This document shows positions 45,125 to 58,595 of a stretch of DNA of 64,000 nucleotides, in pieces. The notes below the pieces were generated by a model. It ran no database searches. It saw only the letters and a program-made list of their open reading frames with translations, and was not told where the DNA came from. The stretch is from Blasia pusilla. Lineage: Eukaryota > Marchantiophyta > Marchantiopsida > Blasiales. Position numbers and translations under genes: made by a program. The stretch spans positions 27,714,001 through 27,778,000 of the forward strand of contig CM114275.1 of the NCBI GenBank assembly GCA_050084515.1, read 5' to 3'. The stretch's first letter is position 1. The number at the start of each line of letters is the position of its first letter.

Positions 45125-46520
45125 TCATAGAATTATGAGTTGGTCTCTTCTTTTAACTCTAGATAACAACATCACATAGACTAGTCCTAAAGTAAGGACT
45201 GATTTGACAATCAATAGGCAAGGACCATGTAGTATGGATCCTTGGCTCTTATGGGGAGTCATGGCGTATCTGAATATAAGCGAAAATGATTTTTTTGTAA
45301 ACTTATGATTTGAATCATACCTAAGAGTAGAGAAATTTATTCTACGAATTTTGATGGATTTTGCATTAGATTCAAGAGTAGCAACAATATCAACTAGCAC
45401 ATGATCTTCATAGACAATATTAGTAACGGTTCCCAAGGATCCATTGGCTGCTTGACATTTCAAATTGACATTGGATGTAATCATGACATGACAATGAAGT
45501 GCAACAAATGGTAGTTGATGGAAAGACTCATCATTTAACCATGCACTAAATCTGGTCTTGAAGGTATGTCTGATAAAACATTTCCCAAATTGAAGCATCT
45601 CCAAAATCCTCATGAGGGCTAGAAGATTGAATAGAGCAACATCTTCACAATGAGTGCAAATAATTGTTGTGTCTGAGCTAACGAAATTTGTTGCTTCATC
45701 CTTAGTCACAAAGTAGCCACTTAAGCACTCATCAATCTGTGTCTGAGTGGGAATCTTACACCTTATCGATTTAAGGAATTAATGATAGAGTGGATCGTGA
45801 GACTATCGGACAAGTGTTACCAATTCATATGAGATTATATTATCAAGGAATATAGAAGAGCTAATATTGCAACCATGACAAAAGTCATAAACTTCATGGT
45901 TATGAACAGGTGGAAGTTGACACAAATCTCCCATAAGAATCAACAACTTATCATCAAGTATATTTTGGCTATTGCATCTTGTTACTTCATTTATTTGCAT
46001 TATCACTATCTGTAGGAGTTTGGTTGTTAACATGGATCATTCATCCACTAAAATTACCTGAGCAGCCTTAAGGCTCATATAACAGTCAGAAGTTGCATGC
46101 ATAGATGGTAGGTCCCCTATAATGGGAATGCTAAATGCTCAGTGAACTGTACTAGCATCTTGGTGCAAGCGCACAACAACTATATCTGTGGTGGCACAGA
46201 TGAGAGGTGACGTCCTCCTTGATTTCCAATAGTTTCACATAAAAAAGAAAAAGAAAAAGAAAAAACTTACCGCAGCCCGAAACCCCTTTAAGAAGCACTA
46301 GCCCAGATTGTATCTTTGCGAGTTCAGTGAACAAATTAGCCTGCTTTGCATTCAAAAGGCCTATATCTGGTTCAAGAGATGGTTCATTATCACATGCATC
46401 ATCAATTTCATCTTGAAGTGAGTTTAGAGTATTGATTGAGTTCAAATCTAAGCTCAACTCAGGTTGAAGGATGGTAGTTATCTTGGCAAGTATCTCATCT
46501 TTATGGACATGACTCCACAA
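45125..46520 (-). pseudogene. Helitron Pif1-like helicase, decayed
   Basis: Three minus-strand pieces in order. 46,520-46,152: AKQANLFTELAKIQSGLVLLKGVSGCGKFF, a Walker A region in which the usual GKT/S is GKF. 46,033-45,803: LILMGDLCQLPPVHN, motif II/III of Pif1 (GDxxQLPPV). 45,709-45,125: CQAANGSLGTV, FRYAMTPHKSQGS and the YVMLLSRVKRRDQLII block (motifs V and VI). This is the C-terminal helicase half of a RepHel protein, which unwinds DNA during rolling-circle transposition. Frameshifts and the altered Walker A show it is inactive. Confidence 0.82.
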
Positions 46521-47620
46521 GTTCTTAGTACATGCAATTTTATAAGACTTTGAATATCATTCATATCCTTGATTATACCTTTATGGAGACACTCATACAA
46601 ATACATCCATTGCTCAACAAGAAAGGACATAATTTAATCTTTTGATGCAAAAATCACATTGTCAAGAAGAATCAAGTAGAAAAAATGATTCCACTGATGA
46701 AGAGCATGAAATTCAATAAATTGGATAAGTCTAGAAGTCTTGCTTACAATGTTGCTTAACTTATCTAAACCAATAACTTTATCAGTGGAAACTTTTGAAT
46801 AGGCTTTCAACAACTCATGAATGGACCCATACGAGAAGAATGAAGGGGCATGGAGGCTAGCTGGTCTATTAGCATACATAGTGGTAGGATGAATGCACGG
46901 AATGGAAGGGGATTTGTAGGTAGGTTCTTCTTGAGGATGGATTGTAATCAATGTAATGGATAGCTTGTGATCTATAGATAGTGGAAATCTAAAGAGAAGT
47001 CAAATCAACCTCCGTGGAAGATACATACCTATTTATGACAACCCCATACACAAGACGAAGTTTGATTTCGTCCAAACCAAAGCATTTTTTCTGATCTAGT
47101 GTCAACATCTAGTGACCCAGTAGGCTCAGCTTTTAGGGCATACTTTAACAATTAGAATGACCAATCAGCATTTGCAACTCTTTGAACATTCATGTAAGCT
47201 CCCCATAACAATAATAAAAGAATATGGTATGGAATGACATTGCAGTGTTGTGCTGAGGGACGATAATAGTTCCATTTTATTGTAAGTGGATCAATGAATG
47301 CTTGAGTTATGGTGTTTACATGTGCTGGGAATCCAAGAAGACACTACGGTTTCTACTTTTGCTTTCTAATAATACACATACCTAGCTTCCTTGCACTTGC
47401 GTAAGTGCTTATGGAGGACTAGATCTAACATAATCTTACTTGGGTTGATGCTATTGGATTCATTGTCTTTATGCTCTTGCACTGGATCAAGAGAGGGAAT
47501 GCATTAACATATCTCTCATGTATTTCGATCAACATCATCCATGTGGATCCACATATCATATGGTAGTGCAAACTCCCTCTTCTCTTTAGCTCATGACGGA
47601 ACAAATAGTCTTGAACTCTA
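46521..47620 (-). other. central part of the Helitron relic, no clear domain
   Basis: The 46,951-46,634 frame (105 codons) includes IHELLKAYSKVSTDKVIGLDKL; nothing diagnostic. Probably the degraded middle of RepHel. Confidence 0.35.
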
Positions 47621-47839
47621 TCAAGAATACGAGGTCCTGAGAATATAAATCAGGAGAAAAAAATGAAGTTTGGTATGAAACAAATTTGCACATTCAATTG
47701 GAGCGTTATGCCATGTGAAATTGGGATTGAATTTTTGAAGGATAGCATCAATATCATTAAAATCTACCCATCTTGTTATAGATATTTCATCACAAGTTAG
47801 TGTTAGGAATAGATAGGGCATTCCCCATTTGTGCACCAT
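47621..47839 (-). pseudogene. Helitron-like N (Rep-associated) fragment
   Basis: MVHKWGMPYLFLTLTCDE matches the Helitron_like_N pattern (G-x-P-x-x-F-x-T-x-T-C), and NAPIECANLFHTKLHFF matches its 'PDIVARVFKLKL' end. It is 1.1 kb upstream, in element sense, of the helicase, as expected for RepHel. The HUH endonuclease motif itself was not found in an open frame. Confidence 0.65.
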
Positions 47840-48255
47840 AGCTTTTAGGTCATTAAGATGTCATTGGCGCCAGGCAAGCCTATTAGGGATCTAAGGGCTA
47901 ATAGAATATTTTGATAAATGATGATACAATTCCTCATCAGTGAAATGGGGTTTAACTCTACGAAGACGAACTGATTCTTTGTTATGAACAGAGGTCTTTG
48001 TGATAGAACATAATGCAATAGATTGGCCCAGTTGATATATCAATAAAGGACAAGGTTTGTATAGTGAAAATACACTGAATAATTGGCGAGTTTGCTATCA
48101 AATATAGTAAGAAAATATACATATGCGTGTAAAGTATCCATGATAAAAATGAAAAAAAATTTGGAAATGATGTAGTTTCTACGGTGAGCCCCGGATCAAG
48201 GGATGCACCAGATACATCAGTGAGGAGCTTGTCTTTGGTAAGGATTGTGATTCAT

Positions 48256-48892
48256 GTGTCACGTCTTTTAGGATAGATTGGTCTGATCTAGTAAAACGCC
48301 TTCGCGAGTAGTCGAGGACATGCTCAAGAGGTCAAGGATGACCTATTGAGGCCCCGGGAAACCTGAGAGAATAGGTTTCCCCCTTTGTTTCGGCTTATTG
48401 GAGCCATATTGAGTAACTTATTATTTTAGGCAAGTACTATTTTGCATATATGGTCAAATTTATATTTTGGTAAGTGACCCTTGACCTCCTACACTAGGTC
48501 AAGAGCCAAGGAGGTGACTTGGGAGCATAGGTTATCATAGAGAGAGTTTGGGAGAGAGGAGGGATATACCTCAAGAAGAGAGAGCTTGAGAGCTCATTCT
48601 TTCTTTGTTGAACCTCTTGACACGAGGCGGCGGAGCTATGGTCCCTTGGCTTATGAGTATAACCCAAGCCTCTCATTAGGAGATTGGCTTTGGTTTGACA
48701 TTGAGAGAGACATGTGAGAGTTATGGTGTTGTGAGAGAGATTTCACCTTATTTTAATTGGAGATATTTTGGCACTTCTTGTCTCGTTGTTTGGATGCCAT
48801 GAGTTAGCATGGGATCGTGTGTGTTTGTGTCTTTATTCGGTGACAACCATGTATGTTGTGTAGCGATGTGTATGCACACGACACATGCTATG
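48256..48892 (+). repeat. X-Y terminal module pair (solo-LTR-like)
   Basis: Starts TGTCACGTCTTTTAGG, joins module Y at 48,768 (cttattttaattggagata) and ends GTATGCACACGACA. The word CATG stands on both sides, which may be a short target duplication. It lies within the Helitron relic and carries no coding sequence. The same X-Y junction occurs at 11,748 and, inverted, at about 3,392. Confidence 0.6.
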
Positions 48893-50300
48893 TGTAACTT
48901 GCCCTTTGTCTTTATGAGGCCTTAATAATGCTTGGGACAGAAGATAAGGGAAGTACAACTAGCCCAGATGTAGGATTCGGAAACTCTATGAGACATATGT
49001 GATCTTTGTATAAAGGATTAATTTCGAGATTGATCCTGAGAATCTGCTCAATTCCCTATGGGATTGAGTATTTACCTTCAAACATGTTACGACTAAGATT
49101 AAAACCAATTAAAGGAGAATCCAGATATGACGTAACTGCAAAAAATCCTCTATGAAATCCATTGAACTTCTGCTCTACCCCTATCCTAGAGTCTACTATG
49201 GATAGTAACTATACATGCAGGGGATTTAGATTAAGTATTTGTCTCATATATGCATGAGTCATGTAGATGTTTATATGGGTGCGGGATTCACCTAAAGTGC
49301 ATAGGTCACAGACATAAAAATGGTCTAGACGTGGAATTATGTAATCTTCGAGGAAACCATTGCATAATGCATACGGGGGATTTGTCTTATCTTCAACGAC
49401 ATATATATTTTTGTTCGGGGGTTGCAATACATCACGTACCTATAGTAACCAAAACACTACATGTTCTTAACAAGAGATGAGCATAAGGTACGTCATTTTA
49501 AGAAGTAAGAATCAACGGAAGGCCAATCCATGCAATAAGGTCTACATGCCACCTTCTTGGAAAGGGCAACTCTACTACATGCACGTTGGCGAAGGAGAGC
49601 TAATTTTTCTCTGTCAAGTTATTAAAGTTAGCCAGAGTCCCTCTTAATTCCCTTCTCTTTGAATGTAATCTATATTTTGGTAGTGGTCTCCTTGTCATCT
49701 AGCCTTTGGTAGGCCGTAGGCAGTTTTAACAAGGCAGATATAAGTATCTCCAAATATGAGTCAAGTAACAAAACCTCTAAGAATAGATCAAAGTACTACA
49801 TCTGCTCATATGATGTAAATAACATAGGTGGTAGCATATCTAATTAGAAGCATCAATAATAATTGTAAATAAATTGGAATGCGAGATTCACTCATTAAAC
49901 ATTAGTTGATTAAAGTATTTGTACTGCGAGTAGGTGGCGCAGTAAGATTTGATTTGAGATTAATGTATGCCACGAAAGATGAAATTTCCTCGAAGTTTCC
50001 AAAGACCTTCATGTACATAAGGCTAAATGTGTTAGTGGCAAAGTTATTGATCTGATCAAAATGTGTAAGCAATGCATGAGGAGATGTGTTATTACTTACA
50101 TATCTCATTCTGACTTCTGAGTTGTTTTTGAAGGATGCAACCCGTCGGCCTAGCACATTTGGGGGAACTATGCAGAGATGCAAATATTTTTCCAGGGATG
50201 TCATCATTACACGCCACCTCCAAGCTCACTAATTTTGATGCACTAGTTTCCTTCGGGCTTACAATTTAAATCACTCGAAGCGTCGTTCTCTCATTCTCTC
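48893..50300 (-). other. possible 5' part of the Helitron relic
   Basis: Minus-strand frames at 49,427-49,209 and 50,207-49,902 (the latter with LGRRVASFKNNSEVRMRY) could be remains of Helitron accessory proteins, but I cannot match a motif. 'caagctcactaattttgatgcactagt' near 50,221 shows a CTAG-like word without a clear Helitron start. Confidence 0.3.
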
Positions 50301-53300
50301 AATAATTGTAGATTTTGCTTGCGCCCTACATTGTAGGTTATTTGGAATAGGTAGATTTTGTTTTTTGAGGAGTCGTCTTTGTGACAATTTTGTCACGTTG
50401 AACTTTTCGGATTGGTGGAAGCACCTGTCACAGAATCAGAGCGATTGATATTGTCACATCTGAGCAATTACCACAACGGAGAACTTGGGAGTTGTTGAGG
50501 ATCAATGATGCTAAGATCTTGCAATGGCGTCTTAGCGTGGTGGATCCTCTATTGGGAAGTTTTTGATTAACCGAGATAATAATCTAGCTCAATGTAATCT
50601 CACTTGGCATTCCTTATCTCACATTTGTTCTGGCTATACTTCTACATGAGAGAAGTTAACTTGGAAATATATTGAAATGATTGCACTTTGCATGAGAAAA
50701 ATTAATCTCTTCTCGGGTGTCATCGGTTGTCGTGTCGTTGCATCCTCTAGCTACTCCAATTCTGCTAGTGGTTTCACTTCTCATAGAGTATGTTTATTTC
50801 TTCCTCAGGCTAGTAAGAAATATGATCACCAATAACTCCACCAATAGAACAAATCCGGATACCAATGGAGGTCTTTGAAACGCTTAATGTAGACAAATAT
50901 GACCCAATCTTCTTAAGGGTAAGTTCATATTTCTAGCACATGTATGAAGAGACATTCTTTTATTTTGAGTTGATTAATTAACCATGACATGAATAGGTCA
51001 TGAAGCAAAGGACGCAGGTTGGTGGCCTTATAGCACCAAGGATTAGGCAAGTTCCAAATTATGCATCATGTAAGGGAGTTAAAGCCAACGAAGACATGCA
51101 AAATCTCAACACGATCGCCCGTGGACAAAGTCTGTGTCCGAAGACATGTCCAATTATGTGGACTTACCTCCGTCCAATGGTAGGACTTATCCATGTGGGC
51201 TCCACCTTCCCCTTCTTTCTCATCCCCACTTCTTGCTCCATGTTTCAGACTTTCTCGTTTCTTCCTTCTTGCATCTCCACTCCCTCTCCCCTTATTGCCC
51301 TGCCTGCCCGTGCCTTTCCTTCCACCACGAGTTATAAGTATGGGCCCCACCTCTTGCAATCCATGTCCATGTCCACACTTGTTTGTCCATGTCCACCCTA
51401 GGGACAAACTTGGTTGTTTTCGTGCAACCATGAAGATCAAGCAATCTAGGGCAATAACTTCATATGAGGATGTATGACCATGTAATGAGAATGGGTCCAA
51501 CATTTTGTAACAGAGGCCGACCGTGATAAATGGGAAGAAAATTTGAGGAGACGGAATGATGAGTTGTGGCAAGATGTGTAACTAATGGAGAACATTTGAT
51601 CGATTCATTTGTATTTTTACATATGAGATGGAAACCATCATTTTGCAGTTTGGATGGAGCATAAACTCTCCTAAAATTCACACTTTGCATGAAAGGTAAT
51701 TGTTCTCCATCTCTACCCATACCATATGGCCACACACACGACACAAATATATGGCGATACATAGTATGAATACATAATCAAGGAAAAAGAAATCAAATTC
51801 CTTTGTACTTGTTTTTGTTTTCTTCATTAATATGTTATAGTGTTCATTGTAATTCCCCCCATTCATAATGGTTGTTAAAGGAATTGAGTGTTATCTATCA
51901 CTCTACGAACAATTGCCTCTATAGTGTTTTCATATTTATCAGCATTAATAGAATATGCATTCACATATCAACTCGTCGCTCTATGATAAATTGCCCTATG
52001 AACTATATATGGAGGATTGCCTATTGAAGACTCCATGAGGTCAATCCATTACTCTCTTACTGTCCCACTTCATGCCAATTGCATTTCCAAGGTGACTTAT
52101 CAATCTACAATGAGACATCCGCCCTCACTTGGGCTCATCTTAGATTAATTGCCATGGTTGCACGCGGATAAATTTTGCATCCATGGGCTTATGTTTGTCC
52201 TAGGGATGGACTTATATGTGTGGGAAATATTGATTGCATCGTGTCCTTGAGCTAGAATCTCACACTCGGGGCCAACCCTTCGCCACTCAACCCATCCCCG
52301 AGACATGCTCCCTTGCGCTCTCACCCCGTACCTACCCCCCTACACGTACCCCAATTGTGACACCGTGCTTGACACCTACCCCCTTTGTTCCCCGCATTCC
52401 CCTTGTATTGCTCGTATGATCCTCCGTGTCCTTGAACTTGGCCCAAAAGTGGGGCCCAAAATGTACTTAAACTCTTCATTTTGGGTGAATTAAGCACATC
52501 TCACATTTGTCCAATCCTTTCTCTTATGAGTGTACAATTAGTTGTTGGATTAGGCCTTAAATTTCTTTTGGTGCCTTTAGAGCTTCAGACTTCACGATTA
52601 CTAGGATTTTTTAAGAAATCCCTTGTGTGCCTTTGGGGATAGTTAGATTTTTGTGACCAACTTGGATATTTGCACTCCTTGTTATATTATTGAAATTTTG
52701 AAATTCTAACTTATTGTTCTTATGTGAGATGTTTTGAGTATGGAATTCTCTTGTGTACTTGAAATTATTTAGTGATATAGATCTCGAGATTTTTTATTCA
52801 TCACTTGGGGCAAATATTTGTTTAATTGCCGTACTTAACATATTGGGGGTGTGCATGTGGCAAAGGAAACTTATATGAGTGCATATTCCTTTCGTTTGAA
52901 TGCTACGCCCTCACGTACAATTAAATCATATATTCCATTTTTCATGTTCCTGTATATCTTTCAACCATTATGATAGCAATCACTTTCTTTTATTTTCAAT
53001 ACTTTCCAATCTTCACCTAGGGATTTTGATCCAAAAAGTTCCAATTGTCTTTCCTTAGTTATGTATAAAATCTTGTGGGATGATAAGTGCTTAGTCTCGC
53101 CTCATAAATGGTGGCCCCATGAACAAAATAAGCATGTTGGGCATATGAAATTATAATTGATAAAAAATCCAAATAATATAACTTTCAGCATTGCAACGTA
53201 AATCTATGCGATAGGAATGATAATGTAGAATTTGAACAAAGTAATGCACAATCCTATTTTTTATAATAAATACACAACACAAGATGGACTTATCTGGATA

Positions 53301-56300
53301 AAATTATAAATTGGGCGTTAGCTCCAAACCTCTCTAAGAAAACAAATCTAGAATAGCTTATTTCATATTTGAGATGAAATGCAAAATATCATGTGTATAA
53401 AATATAGATTTTGGGTTAAAACCGTACCCATATACTCGTTGAGTTTATGATGATGGGATTTCTTTCATCATGATAGTGTCATTTTGAATATGTTTTAGGG
53501 ATATATGTTTTCATGAGGAATATAAGATATGATTGAAGAATGTGAATGAGTCCATGTCTTGAGTTTAGTTTCATAGTAGACACAAAGAAATAATGGTAGA
53601 GCATACTAAGCAATGGAGGAGGGCTTATGGATCCATCATGGCAAAGCGGCAACAAGAAATGGATGAGTTGGTGCTATGGAAAAGAGTCGGCAAGGTGGAA
53701 GAATTGACACATGAGATAACTCACATGAGGTTTGTCTCATGGAAGAGTTTGATATGATCATATTTCAACTTATGGAACAATTATGTCCATCTTCTCTTTG
53801 TGTGGCATTGGATAATGCAGTGGATCCAAAGGCCTCCAGCTATGTTTCGATGATGTCGGAACCAACGCCGTAAAATTGAGTAAGCTAGATCAAAATATAC
53901 CCAATTCATCGAGGGGAATTGCCTCAAAAGAAGGAGGGATTCTCACGACAAAATATTGACCAAAGTGTATGATATACATAAACCCAATTTTTGCAAAAGG
54001 TTGCTAAGTGAGAGGCATATTATTTCCATCCATATTATCTCCAAAAGGCTATGTAATTATCCCATACATATCCTACTTAGCTTGTAGACAATCTTGGTCG
54101 AGAAGATTGTACTATCTTTTTGGAATTTTGTGCCGTGGATAATACTGTACCAAATTGGTACCAAAAGAGGTCACAAGGGCAAGACAAATTTACATTTAGT
54201 TTGGGACACAATATCCCTTGGTCAAATTTTACATAGATTGAATGGTTAATGCAAAAATTCCACGAAAACAAATAATTGACCAGGTCATGGGATTGCGGCT
54301 CCTCTGCTTTATTAAAATGTACAATTGAGGATAGCTCATTGAATAAATTTCCATGGATCTCCAAACATGGGAGGCCGAGAATTTCTTATTTGGAAAGAGT
54401 CTAAATCCTCAAGAAGTCCGGGATATCCTAAACACAACTCATTGACTTGTTGTTAATAGTCCTCCAAATCCATGAATTCATGTTTCTTCATCGAGTTCTA
54501 TGGATGATGATTTCCAATCCAAAATTTAATTATTTCTTATAGGAAATCTAAAATTCATAAAATCACATGATTATTAAATTATGAATATAGGTGGGGCCTA
54601 TTTTTTTTATCCTTACACTTGAGACTTGCACTACTTGAAGGGAAATTTATTTCTTAAATTTCCAATTTTATTTTCTTTCCATGAATCTTTTTGTAATTAA
54701 TTTAAAATTTTAGAATAAAATCAAATAAATCTTCAAAAGATTACGAGAGAAAGCTATAGAAGAAAAGAATCCCCAAGAATTATAAGATCTATTTGGATCC
54801 ATGTAATAAGATCATGTATAAACTAAGATGATGTCCATCTTTCATTTTAATCAACAAGATGATCTACTTGTTGATGGAAGTGTATGTAATCTCCTTACAA
54901 AATTTCAATCAAAATGGAAGTTTGAAAAAAAGCCCAAAAATCATAAGGTCTTTCTAGATCCACCCGTCATGGCCTTACAAAGAAAAAGGTAGTGTTGATT
55001 TCTCATCTTAAGCAACAAGATGATCTAGATCTAAAACTTGCTACACTTATTGATGGAAGTGTATATAACCTTCTCATAGTGTTTCAAGGAAGATGGAAGT
55101 CCAACCAAGAGTCCAAAATTCATAAGATCATTTTTTACTTTCATGATAATTGTCAAGTACATGGCAAGCCATGTTGAGGTTTACAAATGTTGGTACTACT
55201 CAAAAGGAGGTGTTAAGGGAGTCTAATACACATGTACGGCGGGTTCAAATGGTATGTGTTTAAATATGTCCTAATATATGCTATACCTTTCCAACTATCT
55301 TCACAAATATATTATCTTGCATGGTAGGATTTTTGTTTGATCTATTTGCAGCAATACGTGAAAAGCCATTTCAAATCACAACATATGGGTGCCAGCTAAC
55401 ACCCTTCAAGCAACACGTAGCGAACAAGATAGAGATATCAAGTATGGGAACACCAAGAAGAAGATTTGAAAGGTAAATATATTTCTATATTTACAAAGTA
55501 TTAAGTTTGCATGAACTTCAAGTCCTAACTTGTAGGTATCTAAAGTGTTGTTACCATGCATCATAAATGATACTGGAGTGTTTCTGGCGGATGGGATATC
55601 TAAATTTTGTAAGATCTCTACCTTTCAAGGGTTGGTCCATTATCAAGGTAAAATCTAGTTTAGCACTATATGATAACCTCTCATATATGGAGTTTTTTTC
55701 TCAAAGACTTACTCTTGTCGGGGTTGTTGAAGCTTCGTGTGGGAGACGAGGTTCAACTCACCAAACCTAAGCTCAATACAACAATTTTGGGCAATTTTCT
55801 GGTCATAGGCTTGAGTGGACGTGAGAAATTTCATGAGAGTGGAATCCCCCATCCTTGGGATTGATGCGATTAGACTTCAAAATCATGCACCTAGCTTTTA
55901 TGGCTCAAAATCATGCACCTAGCTTTTATGGCTCTAAAGTGTGGATAGCAAAAGAGGCGTATTTGCCACCCAATACACCTTAGGTGATGCTCTTAGGAGT
56001 AATATGATTTGGCATGAGCTGAATTTGAAGAGAGTCGTACAATAGACGCCTTGCCTAATTCTAAACACTACAGATTCTATTCTAGACATTTGATACATTT
56101 ATTTTTTTTGGGCATGCAAATTTGAAAAGGCTTAACTTTTTGTATTGATTGGTTAGAGTAATGAATGTGTTTTCCCCCCTTACATTTTCTATTTCTTTTT
56201 TTTTTCTATTGTTAATACTATTTCATAATTTTTTTGGACATGCAATTTTTAAATGGCTTAATTTTTTTATTTCATCACTTATAGTAATGAATATATTTTT

Positions 56301-56749
56301 TTGCCATTGCATTTTCTATTTGGTTATGTTTCTTATACATCTTCTTAATGTGTTAGATTTATATACGCATGTGTTAGTGAAGAATTTATTAAATCTTACT
56401 TTTATACTTGATGGGGGAAGTATTCCTATCTACTAAATCTAAACAGAGGTGATCTAAAATTATCATATAGGCTACTTGAGGTATAGTAACTAAACATAGT
56501 TATATAGAGTATTCGGATTTAGTTAATAAAAAGTCATTCAAAAGAGTAATATAAAGCAAACTCTATTAATCTATACTATTAACAGAGGAGTGTTTTCCCA
56601 TGTCAACTCGGGAAAATGGGGCACGTGTCTTTTATGAATCTAGAAGACGGCGCATGGGTAAGGGGGACATCCAAGTAACGGGCGTTCATGCCTTCAAGGG
56701 TGGAGAACATGGAGGGACCGTGCATTGGGCCCTAACAAGTTTAGATAAA
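50301..56749. other. AT-rich intergenic DNA, no gene recognised
   Basis: Several frames of 60-168 codons occur (for example around 51.07-51.57 kb on both strands) but they overlap one another, are low in complexity and show no family motif. 53.58-53.76 and 54.7-55.2 kb contain purine-rich plus-strand blocks ('aagatggaagtccaa', 'caacaagatgatctac') that recur and may be a decayed element. Near 56,571 'tctatactattaacagaggag' resembles a Helitron start on the plus strand. Confidence 0.4.
55878..55934 (+). repeat. exact 28-bp tandem duplication
   Basis: The word starting 'tcaaaatcatgcacctagc' is repeated directly next to itself without differences over about 28 bases. It looks recent. Confidence 0.8.
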
Positions 56750-57125
56750 TGAAACTCATCAATGTGACTCAATCATATTCTATGACTCAAGCACATTCAA
56801 TCATTTAGAAAAATCAAAGTGATAAATATGACTCGATAACATCTTATGACTCAATCACCTCGAGTCATTTAAATAGATGAAAGTGAGGGTGATTAGTATG
56901 ACTCACTTGAATTTTATGACTCAATCACTGCAAGTCATTTAAACAAATGAAAGTGAGAGTGATCAATATGATTTGGTAGAATTGTATGACTCAATCATCT
57001 CAAGTCATTTAGACAAATAAAAGTGATAATATGACTCAACTGTATGTTATGGCTCAATCATCTACAATCATTTAACCAAATCACAATGATCAATATAACT
57101 TAGTCATACTTCACGACTTAGTTAT
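56750..57125 (+). repeat. tandem repeat (about 75-bp unit) rich in TGACTCA
   Basis: About five diverged units, each of the form 'tatgactcaatcac..aagtcatttaaacaaatgaaagtgag..gatcaatatgactc'. Seven exact TGACTCA words occur between 56,763 and 57,045. It ends directly before copy B begins. TGACTCA is the core of GCN4/bZIP binding sites; whether it is used here is unknown. Confidence 0.7.
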
Positions 57126-57567
57126 TTAGAAAATTATATCAAGACGATTACATACCATAGTATCTCCAATCGCCCCCCTAGCTGATGGTTAGATCCCTCT
57201 AACTCCAAATAACCATCTATCCTTATCTACTATTATATACATCTTTATGATGCTAAGAGCATAAAGGCCAGATGCTCATATGACCCTATCGTTAGTAATC
57301 TTCTCGTCATCCATGTCATTAACGTAAATCTATCTCTATGACTTCCTAGTAACTACTCTATGTACATCTAGGGCACATCCAAATTTATGCGTAGAATCCT
57401 AGTGAGAGTTGGTGTTAAACATGCCATGTACTACCCTCTTGAATATCCATCACCTGCTAGCATATTGGTTGCATTGTGGGAAAATCCACACAACATACAA
57501 CGCAAGCCTATAGAAACTACTGCTAAGCTTGGATCAAGTGTACCATCAATGTTTGGAAGATGATATG

Positions 57568-58595
57568 TGTCGTACACCTACTTTGCTTGACCGTCAATCT
57601 CTAGTGTTGCAGAAGCGTGCATTTAGTAGGACACGCTCTCACTACTGATCTGCATCCAAACACACTCACGTTGGTATGGTCTTGGTCAATCAACCTTCCA
57701 ACTCATCGAGTTCTCAACTCGACACTTCATCAAGCTCAACCTTCATAGTTCCTCACTTCCTAACACGAGCAAGTATTCCGAGACTTGGGACAGACTTTTT
57801 AGATAGTCTAGACATATAAAATGATGTTCGCATGCCTAGCAGTCCCAATTGTTGAATGGATCTCACATGAGTCCCTAACAGAGACCTACTTTTATGAGTC
57901 GTGGGTTGGAATCCAAAAGTGGCCTCAAAAAATCTACTCTATTGGACTTGGTTCGGGTTTCGAATCCCAACATCAAATTCCTGATCTATTTTGTGCCCTT
58001 GATTCGTACTTGGGACTTGAATCCCACTTTGGTGCCCCAAAGTGGGATTCAAGTCCCAAGTACTCTTGGAGACCTTCCCTCTTACTACTACTTATGGGGT
58101 TCTCTATCCTATCCCTATCTTTTGGAAAATGACTCTCGGGCCCCTCTTTTTGGCCCTCAACCCAATTCCCCGCATAGTCATTTCTGGGTCATTTCTCATC
58201 CTCTGCTTATGCATTTGCTAAGATATTTGATGCGTTGGAAGTGGCTTTGCATAAGATTTACAATGCCAACTAACTTGTTCCAAACGCATCTTGGGACTAA
58301 AAGTTATGATCCAAAATATAGTCAAATTCCCAAACGCTAGTCACGTTCCAAATCCGGCTCTCACCTCTTTGGCAACCACTTTTAGCTTCACAGACTCGAC
58401 CCTTATCAAGTCTTGATTCATATTTGGTTCATATTTCTTAGTTGCAACCATTGACGCATGAAATGCTCAACCTTGTTCGCGTCTCATATCTTGTGTTTCT
58501 TCCAAGAGACCTACAACGCACAAACCATCATAGCGTAAGCCTTATGGAATTATGATGTTTTTCTTGGTGCTCGTTTAGTTATGGGGGTCATGAAA
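57568..58595 (-). repeat. solo LTR of the chromovirus inside copy B
   Basis: About 1,028 bp, aligned over its whole length with the LTR at 8,615-9,621. The plus-strand start TGTCG and a changed end (..gggtcatgaaa) are followed by CTATG, preceded by ATATG: a 5-bp target duplication with one change. Copy A sequence around 12,620 continues on both sides, so the insertion point is clear. Confidence 0.75.
58006..58063. repeat. perfect 27-bp inverted repeat, 4-base loop, in the solo LTR
   Basis: Arms 58,006-58,032 and 58,037-58,063 are exact complements. The intact LTR at about 9,045-9,105 has only the right arm, so the left arm is an inserted inverted copy. Confidence 0.85.

Noticed and set aside
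51066-51572. 168-codon minus-strand frame and overlapping plus-strand frames
   Set aside because: Low complexity, frames on both strands at once, no recognisable family.
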